Positions 23,777-35,154 of a DNA stretch of 64,000 nucleotides are shown piece after piece. Made by a program: the position numbers and the translations under genes. The DNA is taken from NCBI GenBank assembly GCA_018806985.1, contig JADANN010000339.1, forward strand, positions 620,001-684,000, read 5' to 3'. A model generated the notes under the pieces. It saw only the letters and a list, made by a program, of their open reading frames with translations, made no database searches and was not told the DNA's origin. Every line of letters starts with the position of its first letter. Position 1 is the stretch's first letter. This stretch comes from Angiostrongylus vasorum (lineage: Eukaryota > Nematoda > Chromadorea > Rhabditida > Metastrongylidae).

Positions 23777-24056
23777 AGGATAAAGGATAAAGCTCTCGTC
23801 GTTGATCAATCCCTCAGGGATGCGCCATGCATTCGACTTCATTAATTATCGTTGGTGATTGAATACATATCTGGCTTTTATAATGACTCGCGGAGGCCTG
23901 GCGATGTATCGAGCCAGTGCTGCTATCCTGCCAGACAAGTCTGGAACCGATTTGCCGACCCCGGAGGGATGGAAGGCTTGGTAGGCCATGGGCGTGCGGA
24001 TCGATTCCACGTGTGTGTTGCACGGCGCCTCCGACCACTGCGCCACACGCGCCTTT
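23777..24056 (-). mobile_element. S1 SINE with 13-bp target duplication
   Basis: A full-length copy flanked by ATGACTGAAATAA (23764-23776) and ATGACGGAAATAA (24057-24069), one mismatch. It lies just upstream of the TBCB start. The duplicated GGATAAAGGATAAAG is the tail complement. Confidence 0.85.
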
Positions 24057-24379
24057 ATGACGGAAATAAGTCTTTTTAATTTGGGTAAAGGAGAACCATA
24101 GAAATTCGACGTCACCTGTTCTACAAGTATGGGAAGTTGATCAGTGCGAAAACTTGTTGTAGCCCTCTAGTATCGTGCATGTGTTCATGCAAGTTTCGGA
24201 ACTTAAACGAGATTATTAGGGTGACTTTCGTACCTCCAATTACTAAGTATATCGAAAAAGTAACAACCTGAAATATGTTTATTGTTAAGCTTAGACTTCA
24301 AAGGGAATCATATAGAAAAAAAAACCTGTGTTCTTCTCAAAATACGTTTATAGAGACACAGAACGGAAGATATAGAAAT

Positions 24380-24480
24380 GGTTTCCAGGATAGACTTTCT
24401 ATTAACCTCGGCAGTAGAATATGAATGCGTCGTTTTCTTGTTCAGCAATCGCGAGGTTGTTAAACAGCATACATTTACTT
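24380..24480. repeat. Family-F copy, rearranged block order
   Basis: Block B (ACTTTCTATTAACCTCGGCA) comes first and block A (CAGCAATCGCGAGGTTGTTA) second, with A in the same orientation as at 16.47 kb but B inverted. Confidence 0.55.
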
Positions 24481-24754
24481 CCATAGAAAAACACAATGCG
24501 ACACAACAGTAGTTGACGTCCAGAGGTGATACGCGACCTGTCTCCGTATGTTCGCATCAATTTCTGATGTGGGATGGTGCAGTCATCAACCATATGTGAC
24601 TATAATCAGCTGTTCTAATCTTTCTCATTGGAAGTCACGTAAAAAGCGGTGAGTTTTTCGAGAAGCTGTTGATTATGTAATTACCATAGACTTCTTCATC
24701 TTTTTGTGTTATTGAAGCGTTTGGCCTAGTAAATTGTATTTCAGTATACCCTTC

Positions 24755-24792
24755 CAGGCTCTGAAGAAGGCGATACTGCCGAAACGTCAGCT
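24755..24792 (+). ncRNA. Hammerhead-ribozyme-like motif
   Basis: GGCT-CTGAAGA, a GGC/GCC stem with loop GATACT, then GAAACGTCAGC. The strand has the invariant CUGANGA and GAAA core boxes and the GUC cleavage triplet; GCT can pair with AGC as stem I. Three mutated relatives occur in the window. Penelope-like elements are known to carry such ribozymes. No activity can be inferred from this alone. Confidence 0.35.
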
Positions 24793-24856
24793 ACTGTTGT
24801 ATTGTATTGTGTTTTTCTATAGAAGAGATATAGAAATGATTGTCTAACATAGCCTG

Positions 24857-25060
24857 TTTGCAAAATTCCAACCCGTAGATGTCTGCGGTGGAGACTAAAC
24901 CTGCTATTACCTTTCCCGGGGGTTGTGTTCCCTACTACACCATGCGGGTCCTTCGTTACGCGTTTCTGTCATCCGTGTTTTAACTTATAGATGCTATAAG
25001 CAATCATCCGTCAATGGGACTGATCTGGGAAGCACAAATCGGCGTTGAATCACAATTCTT
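24857..25060 (-). mobile_element. M SINE, left member of an inverted pair
   Basis: The minus copy carries GGTGTAGTAGGGAACACAAC in the head and extends through CAATCATCCGTCAATGGGAC. Confidence 0.65.
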
Positions 25061-25067
25061 TTTTCAA

Positions 25068-25215
25068 GGCAGGGTATAAAGGGTAATAGCTGGTTCGATC
25101 CCCACCGCAGACACCTGCGGTCCGGACTTTTGCAAATATCTCAGCATCATTGTGGTTAAATTTCACAATGTACCCTGCCATGAAAAAAGAATAGGCAGTA
25201 AATAAAGAAGTGATT
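25068..25215 (+). mobile_element. M SINE, right member of an inverted pair, 5'-truncated
   Basis: It begins at GGGTAATAGCTGGTTCGATC and ends AATAGGCAGTAAATAAAG. It faces the copy at 24857-25060 head to head. Confidence 0.7.
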
Positions 25216-26224
25216 ACAATGTGATTGACTAATAGTCTAAGAAACTGAAATCACGCCTGATCACTTGAAGAGATTAAAAATTTTGCTTTCTCGTCTGTGA
25301 AACACAGCTATCGATTCGAACTCTGCTTGAGTCTATCGATTTCCTTGTAGAATCGCTGTATTCCATACCAGTGAACCCGAACCACTTAGTAGAGAAGAAC
25401 TACAAATTCCATAACAGCTCCTTTACCCACTGGATGGAATAGAACTATAAAATTATCCATTGGAATTATTACAAAGATCGGAGAGTAAAAACACACTGCA
25501 TTAAAGGACATAAAGACAAATCTTCTAATAGATCCTTACCTAATACTTAAGAAAACTTTCGTTGTTTAAACCCTCTTTGGTGGGTCCGCGGAATTTCGCG
25601 TTAAACCTTGATAAAAGCGACAATATTTGTCATGTTGGCTATCAGTAAAGCGGAGCTAATGCTGCAAGTGTCGGACTATGTTTTGAAGACGCTGGACCAC
25701 GTTTTGCAGAACTATGCTCGAAACGGTGATGATGATCGTGAAGACAGAGAGTGCTCTAGCTATGTGTGGGTGGAATTTTAGGCTGGAACTGAAAAGGAGT
25801 ACAACAACAATTCTACACCAATGTGTAGTACCCGAATATCACCTCCATGCCTCCGAATGGCTTTTCTGCAGCAGTAGTAGACTTCATTTGCCACGACATT
25901 TGAACTCTACTCAAATGGACCACTTTATCCACAAAGTGGGCGCTTTGGATAGTTCCCTAAGTTCCTATATACTGTGAGACCGCAATCAAAATCTAGTTGT
26001 TTTCTGCGACATTAGCAGAAGTGATCCACTATACAACCGTGTCAATATCACCCTTCAAGATTATCAACAGCACGGGATTCATAGAATCACGTAACCCGAG
26101 TAAATAAATCCTTTAATAACAACGTTATAGTTAATTCATCAGTAAGATAACAATGCAAAGGAAAGCTGTTATGAATCCAACTGCACAAAGGTTAGATACT
26201 TCTACGTACTTTACCGTATTCAGT

Positions 26225-26640
26225 GACACGGCCGATTAAGAAGCAAAGGCGCTAGTTCGATCCCCGCCCCAACACTCTCCTCCAGTTCACGTCGGAATGA
26301 CTTAGTGCGGGTTTCTCCAGGAATGCAAACAGAGTCGACTCGACAAGTATTCTACCACATTCAGAAATAAGAAGAAATTCTGAAGCAGCAGTCGAAGCAA
26401 TGCGCGAAATTCCCATGACCGACTTTTTGTATTCTTCATATTCTTGTTGAACAAACACGAGGCGTTACTCAACTTATAAAAAATAAAGTAACACTTCGTT
26501 TTTTGCTCAACAAGAGCAGAAAGCATACACGAGGTATTCGAAGATCCTTGTTGACGACGAATTCGAGGAAAACGAATCGAACACAAGAGGTGCTGAGATC
26601 CTCACAGTAGATGCGGTGACGGGTCATGTAAAATAAAATA
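26225..26640 (+). mobile_element. Family-L 5' part
   Basis: It starts with a tRNA-like head (GCTAGTTCGATCCCCGCC), includes TTGACGACGAATTCGAGGAA and ends ACGGGTCATGTAAAATAAAA. It may be a short subfamily with its own A-rich end. A family-F-like segment near 26450 may interrupt it. Confidence 0.5.
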
Positions 26641-26934
26641 AAAAGTTTTCAGTTTACCTTTAGACAGAAGCCGATGTGAGCCTAAAAAAGTGTTGCGAGG
26701 AAACAGTTCGTCATAGCGACAATGTGAAAAAAAGCAAAGCTAGAAATGTTTTTTCAAATATCACTTGTCCGTTGTTGGAAATAATACGGGACACCCCATT
26801 ATAAAAAAAGATAACAAACCTTCCTTCTAAACCCTACTACACGAAGTGGCTTCGCAGGCGAAAGGGGATTTTGTGATAACAGAACCAATGTCTATACGAA
26901 TCAGAATGACGTAAGAACCATTACCTAATTGAGT

Positions 26935-27315
26935 ACTTGAATGGCCTGGGGTCAGTGGCTGTGCGAGCTTCAGCATAATTTCCATCATTTCGGAGTTTTG
27001 TTGGTTTAGCCACTGCGCCTCCCTGGTGTCCCGAAGTCAGCCAGGACAACGTATGCCCCAGGTCGTCATCACCACAGGCAATCGCCGCGTTTGTTCATCA
27101 AAGGGAGAATTGCCACCACACAAATACTTTGCTACCATGACGGTGATGGATCGTGGTATTGGTTTACCCCAAGCTAGGCTTCCTAATGGAAATACCAGAC
27201 TCCTTCTCAGCTTGGGAGGCCCTCCTGGGGAATGAATCCCCCGCTTTATACCACAGCCCAACACCGGGTAATATCTCTTAGCCACGATGAGGCGGTTAAC
27301 CGTTGGGAAGGTAAA
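26935..27315 (+). mobile_element. Family-L 3' part
   Basis: It runs from GAATGGCCTGGGGTCAGTGG to GGCGGTTAACCGTTGGGAAG, as in the 48.2-48.6 kb copy. Confidence 0.6.
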
Positions 27316-27765
27316 AATCACTGGCTAGAACAATTCATGGCATCTTACACAAGCAGATGCGTCTATTTCTAACCCAATACTTTATGGTGTAGAACCTACA
27401 GCTGAACTGTGTGTATAAAGTGACTCTCCAAACCATTGAATCACCAGCACAATAATATTGCCTTACATAAATAAGCTCATAGGTCTTTATGAAAGATTTT
27501 GTTAATGGAAGCTATACCATAAAGGATAGATCATAAAGCTCCAGGTTGCGGTGCCAATCCCATGTTCGAAACATAAGTCCGAGAGAGGGATCGATCAAGG
27601 ACTTCTGCTGACACCATGGTGAGAGACGATGGACAGAGCGAGTTGTAAAAGTACTGTGGTAAACGGGAAACGTCCTTAGAAGTGGAAGATAAGTGATTCC
27701 TCTAATGGTTATATTTCGACTTGAAGCTTGAAATGCCTTTATCACATAATTTCACTACTGAACGA

Positions 27766-28050
27766 GGATAGAGAATAAAGCTCTCGGCGTTGATCAATCC
27801 CTGACAGATGTCAACAAACCATGCATTCAACTTCACTGAGCATCGTTTGGAGGTGATTGAGCGCATATCTGGCCTTTACAATAACTCGCGGTGGCCTACC
27901 AATGTATCGAGCCAGTGCTGCTATCCTCCCATACAAGTCTGGAACCAAATTTGCCGACCCCGGAGGGATGGAAGGCTTGTTGGACCATGGGCGTGCGGAT
28001 CGATTCCACGTATGTGCTGCAGGGCGCCTCCGACCACTGCCCCACACGCG
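27766..28050 (-). mobile_element. S1 SINE
   Basis: Full length; the head complement GCCCCACACGCGTC is at its right end and carries a mutated A box. Confidence 0.8.
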
Positions 28051-28192
28051 TCCCTTCACTAATGAAAGCACCGAAAAATTTACACTTATACTATTACTGA
28101 AGTCCGCATACTTTAATACCAAATAATCCACAATTCAAAATGTTCACCGTAGTCTCAGAAGCCGAGCTATCACCACAACCCACAATTACACA

Positions 28193-28483
28193 TTGGTCCT
28201 TCGCCGACGTCTAGTAATGCGACAACTCGCCCGCGACCACAGCGTCAAATTTGGAGATATGTCGTCACTTCCAGGGTTAGAAAAATTCACAAAAATACCA
28301 GACGGCGCTAATCAAACGATCGATAGAAAAAAAAGGAAGCAAATGTTGAAACGAGTTCCTTACGCTCCGTCTAGTTACGAAAAAACTGGCTTACCGTTAA
28401 CGGAGCGTCGGTTTCGAATTGGAGCGTATTTATGCCTATGTGTTCATCTACTTTACTGTTCTTCTGAAGCTATCGTTTGCTAA
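28193..28483 (+). CDS. Unrecognised basic open frame
   Basis: The frame contains a lysine/arginine-rich segment (DRKKRKQMLKRVPYAPSSYE) and begins with RRRLVMRQLARDHSVKFGDM. It lies between two SINE copies. There is no domain match and no clear splice sites. It could be an exon or a transposon remnant. Confidence 0.15.
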   Translation: MVLRRRLVMRQLARDHSVKFGDMSSLPGLEKFTKIPDGANQTIDRKKRKQMLKRVPYAPSSYEKTGLPLTERRFRIGAYLCLCVHLLYCSSEAIVC

Positions 28484-28777
28484 TCTACCCTTGCTTATGA
28501 GTGGCTCCAGTGTAATAAAAGTATCAGGTTTCGAATTTATGGCTATGAAGTACATTGTCGATGTGGCCTACATACCACCTATCAAACTTCGGCGATCAAT
28601 AGGTAATTTCCTAGTTACTGCTTGCCTCAGCAAGAAGAGAAATACATTCGCGTTCCTCGGTTGTTCATGACTTGTAACTTATAATCCATAATAACGAATA
28701 AATATATCTCTTAATGAAGGCGGAGCGATAATCCTCAGCTTTCATTCGTTTTTTTTTCTTTGATCGTGTCGAGCAAC

Positions 28778-29022
28778 ATAAAGGATAGAGCTCTCGGAGT
28801 TGATCGGTCCCTAAGGGATGCGCCATGCATTCCTCTCCATTCGTAGCATCGTAGAGGTGATTGAATGCATATCTGACCTACACAGTGATTCGAGATGGCC
28901 GATGTATCGGGTCAGTGCTGTTCTGCTCCCAGACAGGTCTGGTATGGTAAGCACTGGAGCTCGGGGATCGATCCTATGTGTACTGCGCGGCGTTTCCTAC
29001 CACTGCACTAAACGTGCCCCTT
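28778..29022 (-). mobile_element. S1 SINE with internal deletion
   Basis: Both ends are present. About 40 bp corresponding to the CCTCCGGGGT region is missing between 28944 and 28955. Confidence 0.7.
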
Positions 29023-29527
29023 TCGAATAACATCACTACAGCAAAATCGGGAGGAGTGGAATGGAAGTACGAGAGAATGGAAAATTAGTTCTGTTAATTC
29101 CCTCTTAAGAAAAACCACGCGAAACTCTCATACTCTCACATTATAACTACGTAGATGCAATGTGATCAGTGAATGTAGGCAATATTACGGCGTTCTCAGC
29201 TGACATCACATAACGTCATCAAATGTGCACGTCATTATTAGATATTTTAGTTATCACAAGATAGCTTAATTCCACGGGATCTACTGGTTCTACAGCTAAT
29301 TCCGTAATTTCAACCACTTTCTGCATTATCTACTAATGCTCTTACAGTTTGCATCAATGATGACGCTAATCCGTCTCTCACAAAGAGGGACACTATGTGA
29401 AACAAATTTTCGTCGAGTCTCTAGCATAAAGAAATCTATCTGATACATGAACTCTCAGAACGATGTCTTTACACTGTAACACTGAAAGCTTGATGTACTG
29501 CAGAATTCCGGTGACTTACTGAAATTG

Positions 29528-29800
29528 GGGCGCGTAGTGCAGTGGTTAGAGGTGCATGCAAAACATATGGGTTCGATCTCGCCACCCAGGCTCACCAAAC
29601 TTTCCATCCCTCCAGGGTCCGCGAATTGGCACCAGATCAGTCTGGGAGGATTGCGGAACTGATACGATATGTCGTTAGGCCACTGCGAGTCACTGTGAAG
29701 GCCAAATGTGCATTCAATCACCTCCACGATGCTACGAATGGAGTTGAATGGATAGCGCATCCATCAGGGGATTGATTAAGGCTGAGAGCTTTATTCTTTG
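29528..29800 (+). mobile_element. S1 SINE with strong B box
   Basis: Head GGCGCGTAGTGCAGTGGTTA, with B box GGGTTCGATC; ends GAGAGCTTTATTC. Confidence 0.8.
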
Positions 29801-30071
29801 TCATTTTGCTGCACTTCATCCCCCACTTTTCATTTAGGTGTATCCTTCCGTTCTGTTCGACCATCGATGTAGAATCTAACTCCGAATTACCTTTCTCACA
29901 TCTGTTGAACGGCATGCTCTTAGCATAGTCCCTTCGTAGCGCGTTCGGGAACATTGACCACACTTTCAACCTACATAGGTATCGTTCAGATTTCTGGGGC
30001 GAACATTAAAGAAATGTTGATAGCTTTTGATGAGATGAGAGTAGGTACAGGTTTTCTTCGTCTTTTTCACA

Positions 30072-30110
30072 GTGCTCTTATATTCATTCATTTATTCATT
30101 TATTCATTCA
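30072..30110. repeat. ATTC/ATTT tetranucleotide repeat
   Basis: About nine tandem ATTC or ATTT units. Confidence 0.85.
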
Positions 30111-30459
30111 GAGAAGTGGTTTGAGTTGGTGTCAACTGTCATATGGACAAGGACTTTACTGGCGGTGTTTTAGTTGGATACTTTGGTCTGATCTTCTCGA
30201 CAGCTGATGCTGTATGATTCTTTAACAATGAATATATCAGGCTTCGAAAAGAAAAAATCGCTAGACCGACATACCCGACCTACTTGAGACGTTGTGAAAG
30301 CAGAAAGGCGTAGCTTTCTAAGAGATGAAAGTAGAATTGGTGAATAACCTTCTCCGTTGTCTTTCGGGATGCAGAAATTGTCTTAGCTGAATGTAGCAGA
30401 GAAGAAAGTTAGCTGGTGAACTATGGTATTTCCAAGATGTGTAGAATGAGTCTAAGAAT

Positions 30460-30865
30460 GAGAAAATAAGAATGCTCGGAGTATATCCCGTTTCACACAA
30501 GTAAGGGATGGGATCCGAAGCTCCGACGGCGTCAACGATCAAAAATCAAAGATACCGTTCTGCATGCCAAACAGTCGAAGATAAGGTGGGCCGGACACGT
30601 AATGCGTATGAATGACAACCAATGGACAAGAGCCGTTAGTGACTGGATTCCTCGGGATTTCAAACGCACTGCAGGGAAGACCACCGGCCCCATGGTCAGA
30701 ATTCTTCACGAATAGCCTAGAAGAACGGTATGATACTCAACGAGTCCCGGAGCGAGCAGAACCCATTGGGCTACTCTTGCACGCGACAGGGAAAAATGGA
30801 AGATTTACTGGCGCCCGCTCGAGTCACTCGATGATCAACGGGACTACGGGTGATACAGGTAGAAT
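30460..30865 (+). mobile_element. RTE retrotransposon 3' fragment
   Basis: The fragment carries RFTQVRDGIRSS, SKIRWAGHVMRMNDNQWT, RAVSDWIPRDFK, THWATLARDREKWKIYWRPL and DDQRDYG in shifting frames, the same C-terminal block as in the relic at 12.67-13.94 kb. It is 5'-truncated, as is usual for target-primed insertions. Confidence 0.8.
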
Positions 30866-30931
30866 GAGTCAACTGTATGCTCATCAATACACTTGGTAAC
30901 TGTGTTTACAAAAATCGGCTCGATAAAAACG

Positions 30932-31170
30932 ATAAAGAAGGATAAAGCTCTCGGCGTTGATCAATCTCTGAGGGATGGGCCATCATGCATTCGACTTCAT
31001 TACGCATCGTTGGACGTGACTGTATCGAGCCAGTGCTGCTATCCTCCCAGACAAGTCTAGTAGCAATCTGGCGACCCTGAAGGGATGGAAGGTTTGGTGA
31101 GCCTTGGGTGCGAGTATCGATCTCATATGTATTGCAGGGCTCCTCTGACCACTGCGCCACAGGAACCCGT
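30932..31170 (-). mobile_element. S1 SINE with internal deletion
   Basis: About 45 bp is missing near 31018 (between the GGACGTGACTG and TATCGAGCC blocks). The flanks ATCGGCTCGATAAAAA and ATCGGCGTAATAAAAA suggest an imperfect target duplication. Confidence 0.75.
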
Positions 31171-31570
31171 ATCGGCGTAATAAAAATAAAAAAAAACATA
31201 TTTTGGACGGTTTTGTGACGTTTTTCTTGAGCTGAACGGCTTTCTTTTTATCCAGCGGGATACTATGTAGAACTTTGTGACAACAGCGACATTGGTTGTG
31301 CAAACCGTTCTACAAAGGTTGATATGTTCACCCCTCATAATATTACAGTACTCTCCACAGCACGACTTTAAGATGATACTCCCACATTCACCGTTGGAAC
31401 GAATGTTTCACTAAGTATAGGTTGTCACGATTCGTTTTGTTTGTAATGATTAATTCAAATTGTATCTCATTCTGTCTGTTCTATTCTATTTTTGCAAATC
31501 CTGAATGTAAATTGCTTTAGATGTTCTTTTGCAGTCTATCCTGACTATCAAGTCGTGAACGATGATTTTA

Positions 31571-31850
31571 GGGCGCGTGTGGCGCAGTGGTCGGAGGCGC
31601 CCAGCAACACACACGTGGAATTGATCCCCACGCCCATGGCCCACCAAGCCTTCCATCCCTCCGGGGTGGGCAAATTGGTACCAGACGTCTGGGAGGATAG
31701 CAGCACTGGCTCGATACAACGGTAGATCACCGGGAGTCATTGTAAAGACCAGATGTGCATTCAATCACCTCCAAATGATGGTTAATGAGGACGAAAGCAT
31801 GGCGCATCCCTCAGGGATTGATCAACTCCGAGAGATTTATCCTTTATCCT
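31571..31850 (+). mobile_element. S1 SINE, near-consensus copy (reference)
   Basis: This copy defines family S1. The head GGCGCGTGTGGCGCAGTGGT contains a good pol III A box (TGGCGCAGTGG), and a degenerate B box (GGAATTGATCC) lies about 35 bases on. The body includes CCTTCCATCCCTCCGGGGT and GGATAGCAGCACTGGCTCGA; the tail is GAGAGATTTATCCTTTATCC. A short ATGATTT repeat on both sides may be the target duplication. It is not a working tRNA gene because the head does not close into a cloverleaf. Confidence 0.85.
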
Positions 31851-31961
31851 TCTATGATTTCGCCTAGATTTAAAACGAGGATCATTTGAAATGCAACTCG
31901 ATTTCGTCTGTGTCGTAGCTTAACCCTAGATTGTAGGTCACATACCCTGTCAAGCGGTTCT

Positions 31962-32232
31962 TATAGTATAGTGGCGACAAATGCCCTGCAATGCACAGGT
32001 GGTCACTGGTTCGATCCAGCGCTCGGGCTCACGAACCCATCCATCATTTCACGGTCGGCAAATCGATGCTTGGCTTTCTGGGAGTACAGCAGCACTGACT
32101 GAATATATTAATTGGCCACTGCAAGTCATTGTATGGGCCAGATATGTATTTAATCACTTCTGACGATGCTAGGTAAGATGGAATGCATGACGCATCCCTC
32201 AGGGATTGATCTACGACGAAAGCTTAACCCTT
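31962..32232 (+). mobile_element. S1 SINE, diverged
   Basis: Head TATAGTATAGTGGCGACA with B box TGGTTCGATCC; tail GATCTACGACGAAAGCTTAA. It lies about 110 bp after the reference copy, in the same orientation. Confidence 0.7.
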
Positions 32233-32424
32233 ATTTGGTGGCCTATCAAAACCGACATTAGCACTAATCCCTTCATATGAAATCATTCAATTCAGAATGA
32301 CAATTGTTCACATAGATTGATGCATAACGAAGCTGAGGTATAATTTTCTAACATCCTCAGTGGAAGCATTCAATGCCAGAGTGCGTATATTTTCAAGTAA
32401 TTGAAAGCCAGGATTTCAGAACAT

Positions 32425-32715
32425 TGTGATTTCGACTGTAGCTTTAACGCAACTGGCTTCAATGCCGATTTGTACTACTTAGATCATTCCCGTTGACGGA
32501 TCATTGCTGATAGCACCGTCGGGGTAAAAAAAAACTGGCTGAGAAAAAGGCAGGGCAAAGGCCTCGGTGGTGCAGTGGAAAACACGTGTATTCCTGGAAA
32601 GGATGCGGGTTCGATCTGGCCTGGGGTTTTGCAAGTATCTCAGCATCGTTGTGGTTGTATTTTACATAATATCCTCCCGTGAAAGAAACAGTGAGTAGTA
32701 GATAAAGTTATACAT
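32425..32715 (+). mobile_element. M SINE, long form
   Basis: It includes an extra 5' segment (GATTTCGACTGTAGCTTTAA) before the CCCGTTGACGG start seen elsewhere. B box GGTTCGATC; tail GAGTAGTAGATAAAG. Confidence 0.7.
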
Positions 32716-33081
32716 TAGTATTAAATTAATATATATTGTTACATCCCCACTATTTTACTGTTTTCGACGAGTGTTTAAAAACTGCCGAGCCCTCTTGCAA
32801 TAATGGCGTGGCTGGAGTGGGCGACCGCGAATGGCCGCTTTGTGCTTCCCTCCCAGTCACATGAATACAAGTTGATTATAGTCGGAATCGACTTATGGTA
32901 TACAATCCACACCCACAAGAACACCAACCTATCTATGCACAAATACGGCCACGTGTATGCGGCAAATAAAGGCCTATTCGGAGAAAAAAGAGACACATCG
33001 TAAGAAGAACGTCCACCTTGAGAACCTCATCGTTATATCCCTATATCCCAGGTGTTACTTTGTATGTCTAATCCAAAAAGA

Positions 33082-33335
33082 ACGCGTGTAGCGCAGTAGC
33101 CGGAGACGTCCTGCAATACAAATGGGATCGATCCCCTGCCCACGCCTCACCAAGTCCTCCATCCCCGAGGTCGGCAAATTGATAACATACTTGTCTGAAA
33201 GGATAACAACACTGACTCGATACATCGCTAGGCTAAATGCATTTAATCATCTCTAAAGATTCTACGAATGGAGTCGAATGCATGGTGTCCCTCAAGCATC
33301 GGAGATTGATCAACATCGAGAGTTTTGTCCTTTTC
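33082..33335 (+). mobile_element. S1 SINE, diverged
   Basis: Head GCGTGTAGCGCAGTAGCCGG with B box GGGATCGATCC; internal small deletions; tail GAGAGTTTTGTCC. Confidence 0.7.
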
Positions 33336-33915
33336 ACTCCAAAACTAAGGAGCTTCTTTAGCAGATGTGACTAGACAACATTTCGCTGACACTGGGAGTT
33401 GTCGGGCATTCCGCCACTAAAAACGTTCCACAAACACCGCTGTCGTTGCTGCATAGCGACGTCCTATTTTGAAAATGAGTTCTGTGGAACAGCTTTGCTC
33501 TCTTATCTAGAAATTCTTTGCCGTTTTAGTGGCTCACTGAGGGGTAAAATTCCATCGCACTTTGTAACTGAACAGCTTTTTTTCCACCGAATGACAAAGA
33601 ATGGCACCATTTAGAACTAATGAAACGTGAATTCTGAACTATATTAAGTCTGGCCTCATTCCCTTAATAACTACATTACTCCCACTTATTAACCCTATAG
33701 GCACTTTTTGAAGTGGTAAGTACTTTCACGAGGTATAAAATTTGTAGCCAAATGTTTTCTACTTTAGCTATGACGTCAGACATATTCAGACGTGATGTGG
33801 GTGTCGGAAATTTACGTAAAGTGACGTGACAGACGGACGGATGGCTGGATGGATGCAGGGCGACGCTGTGGGACTCCGCCTTTTCACACGGCAATCGCCC
33901 TTGCCCGAGTCAGTC

Positions 33916-34288
33916 GGTCAGCTGACCAGCCGTCCACCATCCAGTGCTCGCACTTCGCCAGATGTCATGTTGTATATCCTGAACAGCGACAGGGGGTTCT
34001 TAGCCGATCGTACTACTTCTGATGGGGTGCTGTTGGACACAGTGAGGCGACGAGGACTTGGTGGTCAAACGAGAAGAATCCCCGTCGCAACTGCCTGAGT
34101 AGGTCAGCTGACCAGCTATGCCCCCATCCAGCGCCTCCATTTCGCCAGATGTAATGTCGTATATGGTGAATAGCGATAGGGGTTCTGAAACAATCACAGC
34201 ACTTCTGGTCGGGTTACGTTCAACACGGGGAGGTGACGAGGATTTGGTGGCCAAACGAGAAGAATTCCCGTCGATCGCGCTGACTCGA
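33916..34288. repeat. 186-bp tandem duplication, two diverged units
   Basis: Both units (33916-34101, 34102-34288) begin GGTCAGCTGACCAGC and share CACTTCGCCAGATGT or its near match, GTGAATAGCGATAGGGG-type and CCAAACGAGAAGAAT segments. Similarity is roughly 75 percent by eye. Open frames span both units on either strand. Confidence 0.8.
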
Positions 34289-34497
34289 GCACCACTCCGT
34301 GCCATCCTGCAGATACCCAGTCCCAGTTTCAGCCGTCCACCAGTTAAGTTCTGGTCCGCTTTGTTCAATTTTAAGCAACAATCACACTTGATGAGAATTG
34401 TTCCGTACCAATTATCCAGCATAATTTCTTCCTGTAAATGTTTTCTTAATATGCGTATGTAATTAGAAATTCCTTTTGGAGGTTATGGATTGAAGAG

Positions 34498-35154
34498 GTG
34501 TTGGGGTACGGTATCGTCTAGGTCGTTGTGTAGTGTATTACCATTATATTATACCACATGAAAAGAACAACTGGCGAGCCACACAAAGGAGTGTCCGCTG
34601 TGAGGGTTTCGAGCTTTGCTACAGGGCTTCCACTTTTTGTCTGGTTTTGAATGTTTTGCTGATCCAATTGAAATGCTGAGTTCCATTTTTGTTAGATGAA
34701 ACGGTTCTTTGACGTCGCTACTGCTGCTGATGCCAGACGACGATCTCACTCGAAAATTCGTGCTGATAGCCTACACTGAAGAACGATGGACCCTCTGCAC
34801 AATGGTACACCTCTTGCAGGTTGCTCGAGTTCCAGTGCGTATCGCGATTGCCGGAGTGTTCTGCGCGTCCACGATCACCATTGTTGTCTCGTCGATCGAT
34901 ACGACTATTAACAGGCGCCGCAGCGTCGACAAGCACCACGGCGATAGTCGTCGATCGATACGGTAGGGGCCGGCCACAACTGGTCCTCTCTGGCCGTCTG
35001 GCGTCTCTGCGCTCTTATCCCCGGCTGCAGCCCCACCCCCCGACGGACCTATTCTTAGCGAGTCCGTCGCGGCGAGCGGGAGCGTTCGTCCTTCGGTGTG
35101 TTGGGGGTACGGTATCGTCTAGGTCGTTGTGTAGTGTATTACCATCATATTATA
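34498..35154. repeat. Pair of 56-bp direct repeats around a GC-rich block
   Basis: 34498-34553 and 35098-35154 differ by one inserted G and one C/T change (GGTACGGTATCGTCTAGGTC and so on). The 544 bp between them is GC-rich and CpG-rich compared with the rest of the window and has open frames on both strands. Confidence 0.8.

Noticed and set aside
31571..31640. Possible tRNA genes at the many GCGCAGTGG...TTCGATCC sites
   Set aside because: A and B boxes are present, but the flanks do not form an acceptor stem and the same sequence continues into a conserved 285-bp repeat. They are SINE heads.
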